Shown in pieces: positions 60,546 to 64,000 of a stretch of 64,000 bases of DNA. Positions within the stretch are counted from its first letter, which is position 1. The number at the start of each line of letters is the position of its first letter. The position numbers and the translations under genes were made by a program. The notes beneath the pieces were generated by a model. That model made no database searches. It was not told where the DNA came from and saw only the letters and a program-made list of their open reading frames with translations. The stretch is taken from the NCBI RefSeq assembly GCF_036324505.1, contig NC_086352.1, forward strand, positions 34,332,119 to 34,396,118, in the 5' to 3' direction. The stretch comes from Eleginops maclovinus (Eukaryota > Chordata > Actinopteri > Perciformes > Eleginopidae).

Positions 60546-60932
60546 CAGTGGTTCTTAACCTTGTTGGAGGTACTGAACCCCACCAGTTTCATATGCGCGT
60601 TCACCGAACCCTTCTTTATTGGAAAAATAAAATATGATTTTTTCAAATTCAAGACATATGTATATGTTTTACTGGTGCACAAAATGAACCGTGCATCACC
60701 TTCACAAAGAACAAAACATGATTTTCACACAAAAACAAAAACATAATAATGAATACTTACTGCAAATCAGTGTGACAGCCGCTATGAGTGTTTCACCAAT
60801 GATGTGTGGTTTGCCCTGCTTTGCAATCAGGTAAGCAACTTCGTACGATGCTGTGAGGATCGGTTTGTTGATGGGTACAAAGCCGAGAACAGGCAGAGTA
60901 GCCTTTTCATCGAATCTGACTCTCTTCACCAC
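60546..60932 (-). pseudogene. hAT deletion derivative with transposase exon fragment
   Basis: The left boundary CAGTGGTTCTTAACCTTGTT is a classic hAT terminus. On the minus strand a 77-codon frame (60932-60702) contains L-T-A-S-Y-E-V-A-Y-L-I-A-K, then G-K-P-H-I-I-G-E-T-L, a segment conserved in SCAND3/ZBED5/FAM200-type hAT transposases (ASY..A..IA..K.PHTIGE). The frame ends only about 150 bp from the terminus, so most of the transposase is deleted. The right terminus is missing; a GC-rich block begins at about 60945. Confidence 0.7.
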
Positions 60933-60944
60933 TGGCGTAAAGTA

Positions 60945-61080
60945 TACCCCCGCAGCCCCCGCGAGGCGGGGGGGCCCCGGCCCCCCTCATATGAGAACGG
61001 GCCCCCTACCTCTATACCCCAAAGCGGCCGCCGACAGCATGTTAGATTTCTACTAGAGCGGCCGCGGCCGGCCGCAATTT
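60945..61080. repeat. GC-rich palindromic block (possible hAT end)
   Basis: A sharply GC-rich patch in A/T-rich surroundings. It has CCCCGCGAGGCGGGGG and GGGGCCCCGGCCCCCC palindromes, two GCGGCCGC octamers (61024 and 61060 area) and an overlapping GGCCGGCC. Such G/C blocks occur at the ends of ZMYM-type hAT elements. A second G/C block, CCCGGGCCGCTAGG, lies at about 62126. Cloning-linker contamination was considered because of the rare-cutter-like sites. Confidence 0.45.
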
Positions 61081-62217
61081 TGAAAGACACTACATGAAAT
61101 AATACTGCGCCAGTGGATACATGAACAACTTACTTTTATTTTGAAACCCGGAAATTGGGTGTGTTGTCATTGACTTTTCTGAAGTATTTCTTAGCTAAAC
61201 CTCGCTACTGACTGTGACTGATCGCCTGAAGATTACAGTGTTTCAGATGCCGTCGTGGCTAGCAATCAGAGCAGACACATCTCTTCTCACAGGATGAGAC
61301 CGTATTTTTGTGCACCAATGATGACAAATCATCACGTTTGTATGGCAGTGATGTAAGAAAAGTCTAAATAAAAAATACCTATTCAAAATAGTAATATTAG
61401 TATCCTCCTGTTTGCTCTGACTAGCTAAAGTCTTCGTATGTCGCAGAAGTGTTGGTTTATAACTAGCACAGCCTCATCGTTCTCTAAATTGGTAAGACAT
61501 CGCCAGATCAACGACATTTGAATGGATTGTAAACCCATGGCACTTTTATGTTCAGAGATATGTAACATTTAATTATTGGTCTGTATGGGACGTTCAAAAA
61601 AGCTAATTTTCGCGTTACCGCTTATGGAAATGTCTGTCACTTCGTGACTTTCGCAACCTCCAAAGCAAGCTCCCGCGTCTGTGGGTGAAAGCTATTTTGT
61701 GCACAAGTAACAACGATGGTAATCAGATGTGTTTTCTGTTTATGAAAGTCTGAAGAAACGTATTTTAAAATGTTTTATCGTTCGTCATCTCACTTTTCAT
61801 GCCTAGTTTGCCAGCAAACTTGCTAGCTTGTCTTGTATTTACTTGTCTTAGACTGAGGTAATATTAGTCTGATGAGTTCGAGGTTGATACTAGCTAGCTA
61901 TTGAATGCATCAGCCTCATCGCTTACTAAACTGATCATATTTAGATAAATGTATAGATAAACATGTATAGTTAAAAAAAACTGTGAAAATGAGTCACTGT
62001 TTCATTCTCACTTCTAATTATTCTTCGTTTGTGTCTACTAGTACAAGTTATTCAAATACTCTCCATTCTTTTTTTTTAGCTGTAAGCTCATTGTAAAAGC
62101 AGTAGCTGTGTTGTATACAGCTTTCCCGGGCCGCTAGGGGGGGCCCGTGTTCGTCTCCCGATATGATTCAATGCACGAAATATGCGATCTAATATTACGC
62201 GCCATTTCACCGCAGAA
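61081..62217. other. 5' region of ZMYM1-like hAT gene, no exon seen
   Basis: No coding exon was recognised. The stretch lies between the GC-rich block and the first candidate coding exon and may hold promoter and 5' UTR sequence of the hAT gene. No TATA-box assignment is justified. Confidence 0.35.
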
Positions 62218-62359
62218 ATGAAGCGCACCAGAGAAAAAAGTGGTGCTCAAAAGCGACAAAACAAAAAGAAAAGAGATGAATTTACATCCACACTGCCCAA
62301 AATTTCATCTGTTTTTGGGAGAGTGCAGCCTAACTCTCCACTTCAGGATGCACAATCAG
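62218..62359 (+). CDS. Candidate first coding exon of ZMYM1-like hAT gene
   Basis: ATG at 62218 followed by 47 codons, basic at first (M-K-R-T-R-E-K-S-G-A-Q-K-R-Q-N-K-K-K-R) and then L-P-K-I-S-S-V-F-G. It ends at an AATCAG/GTAGGG donor, phase 1. Short basic N-termini precede the zinc-finger region in ZMYM1-like hAT proteins. The splice partner is not certain because the downstream segment is duplicated. Confidence 0.5.
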
Positions 62360-62770
62360 GTAGGGTCGTGGAAAAAAAAAACTAGCGCAGTTACAGTAAA
62401 ACGAGGCAGTGGCCTGAGGCAGCCTCTAGCCTCCACTAGCCTCCATGCAAGCTAAGCATCAAAGTTACGTTTTGTATTGAAAAGAAGTAAATAACATGTG
62501 ACAATTAAACAAAGAGAAAAAAATACTTAAGTAAAACGTCTAATTGTTTCTCTCATTTAAAACGCAAGGGAATTGGATTTTCATCCATCCGTCCAGAAAT
62601 GTCTTAAGCTAACATGTAGGCCCCTACAGCTCCCTCGTAGGCGTCTGTGTTAAAAACTTGCGGAGAATTTGTGACATGGCCGTGAGAACCCAAAATAAGT
62701 TCTGAAATGCAATCGGACTCTTCAAAGGGTTAGCAGCAGACGAGGAGGGAGGGATCGCTGCGCATCAGAC

Positions 62771-63085
62771 AGACGCTGAAATCACAGGCGCATGCCCTTC
62801 TGCATCGGATGAGGAAGATGCCGTGCATCGGGTGGCTGCTGATGGCAGAGATAGGCATACCGCAGGTGAGGCTCTGGCTGTGCCGTTGACTCTTCTTCAT
62901 AAAGACAAAGCATCAAAGTTGTTGTTTTTTATTATTGAAAAGCAGTAAATAGCCTGTGGCAATTAAATAAAGAGCCTGAAAAGACGCTGAAATCACAGGT
63001 GCATCGGATGAGGGAGGAGATGCCGTGCATCAGATGGCTGCTGATGACAGAGATGCGTGTACCGCAGCCGCAGGTGAGGAAGATG
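62771..63085. repeat. Tandem duplication of a coding segment (about 210 bp apart)
   Basis: 62771-62870 and 62982-63080 are near copies: both carry GACGCTGAAATCACAGG, GATGCCGTGCATC, GTGGCTGCTGATG-type and ACCGCAG...GTGAGG blocks. The preceding AAAGCATCAAAGTT...ATTAAATAAAGAG block (62896-62975) also matches 62454-62520. The first coding copy ends at a potential CAG/GTGAGG donor; the second reads through. Confidence 0.82.
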
Positions 63086-64000
63086 TCTCTGGATGTGCCG
63101 TTGACTCTTCTTCAACTGAGGGAGAGACCATTACGGGGCCTGAAGAAGAAATCCGGGACAGCGAGAATGTTGGGAGTGGGACTTCTTCTGATCTTGAATG
63201 CGCTGTTGATAGGCCTTCTGATCCTTACCCTAGTGACAGGGCTAATTTCCCTGTTGACATCTCTGACAGTGATGTTAAGAGATCGATTATAAAGCAGGGG
63301 CCATGCAAATACGAAGGCCCCTATCCGAGGGATGCTAGAGGCAGGTGCTTTTCTAAAGAGTACTATAACCGTGTGTCCAAGAAAGGTACACAGATATCAC
63401 GCAAATGGTTGTGTTACTCTCCTAAAATGGATCGTGTGTATTGCCAGTGTTGTTGGTTGTTTGGTGACAGAACGTCTGTGGGCCATAATTTGGCATGGAC
63501 AACCGGGATTAATGACTGGCAAGGTCTTTCGCGGAAGATCAGAGAGCACGAACATGCCCGTTGCCACTTGTCAGCCTGTGTTGTGTATGATACATGGCAG
63601 CAAAATGTAACCATCGACGAAAGGATTTCATCTGATTTCAAAAGTGAGGTTAGTTTTTGGTCAGATGTTTTAAAAAGGATTGCTGACGTTACATTAACCC
63701 TTGCGTCCTGTAACTCCGCTTTCCGTGCGCACCACGAGAAACTAGGAGAAATCAATAATGGAAACTTTCTGGCCCACATCGAACTCCTTGCGCGTTACGA
63801 CCCCGTGTTGGAGAAGTTGATCAGAAGTAAAAGTAAAATCAAATACTTAAGCCCAAAAATTCAAAACGAGATGATCTCAATCATGGCACAAACTGTCTTA
63901 GACGAAATAGTGAAAGAAATCCATGAGGCAGAATTTTATTCGGTCATATTAGACACAACACAAGACATTTCCAAAGTGGATCAGCTAAGCCAAGTGCTCC
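62980..64000 (+). CDS. ZMYM1-like hAT transposase gene, 5' part, open to window end
   Basis: One plus-strand frame has no stop from 62980 to the window end (340 codons). The first about 100 codons are acidic (E-E-D-V-S-G-C-A-V-D-S-S). A TTF-type zinc finger follows: R-W/K-W-L-C-Y-S-P-K-M-D-R-V-Y-C-Q-C-C-W-L-F-G-D, then H-E-H-A-R-C-H. A DUF4371-like transposase start comes next (F-W-S-D-V-L-K-R-I-A, G-N-F-L-A-H-I-E-L-L), then the first catalytic Asp box S-V-I-L-D-T-T-Q-D-I-S near the window end. The start is presumably supplied by an upstream exon. No internal break was seen, so it is young or under constraint. The remaining catalytic and C-terminal parts lie beyond 64000. Confidence 0.85.

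Noticed and set aside
61024..61075. NotI/FseI-like sites as proof of vector contamination
   Set aside because: Suspicious but not sufficient: surrounding DNA looks native, no vector backbone is recognised and G/C palindromes occur in hAT ends. Reported as an open question instead.

Overview
The window is vertebrate genomic DNA, almost certainly from a ray-finned (probably percomorph) fish. It has split exons with GT-AG introns, long CA/GT microsatellites and a dense mix of teleost-type repeats: Tc1, hAT, piggyBac-like and Kolobok-like DNA elements, L2/CR1-like LINE 3' ends and tRNA-derived SINEs. No prokaryotic genes, operons or CRISPR arrays are seen.

The only conventional host gene I can support is EFL1 (elongation factor-like GTPase 1, formerly EFTUD1), on the minus strand. 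Ten consecutive coding exons lie between 56751 (most 5' in the window) and 7712 (most 3'). Their splice sites and phases are mutually consistent, and together they carry 1,906 coding bases (about 635 codons). They cover the region after the GTPase domain: a linker, the EF-G-like beta-barrel and domains III, IV and V, ending at a motif read F-S-H-W-E. The short last coding exon expected from other vertebrates is not visible below 7712. The 5' exons with the G domain are not visible above 56751. One intron (24410-54936) is 30.5 kb long and holds most of the repeats.

Layout. 1-7.7 kb lies downstream of the visible EFL1 exons: a 57-bp minisatellite, a complete hAT-type MITE with a perfect 8-bp target duplication, and other fragments. 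7.7-24.4 kb holds eight EFL1 exons, an intact Tc1/mariner element (340-residue DD34E transposase) nested in an older MITE, a Kolobok-like MITE and a 730-bp GGAA tract. 24.4-54.9 kb is the giant intron: a hAT transposase fragment, three SINE copies, LINE 3' ends, eight CA/GT arrays, a 63-bp inverted repeat flanked by GT and AC arrays, a piggyBac-like element whose pre-insertion site is preserved in a sister MITE, and two Kolobok-like elements, one with a THAP-type zinc finger and one with the same 57-bp minisatellite. 54.9-56.8 kb holds three EFL1 exons; the first follows a (TG)n tract in place of a pyrimidine tract. 56.8-64 kb contains a decayed hAT gene with one intron, another Kolobok-like MITE, a hAT deletion derivative, and the start of an intact ZMYM1-like hAT gene running off the end.

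EFL1 acts with SBDS to release eIF6 from cytoplasmic pre-60S ribosomal subunits. Everything else looks like transposon history inside and around it. I found no convincing undescribed multi-gene system. The best leads are the Kolobok/THAP family with its expanding minisatellite, the piggyBac empty site, the (TG)n splice acceptor and an orphan exon-like ORF at 48.1 kb. All identifications come from reading the sequence and from memory of the families; no database search was possible.
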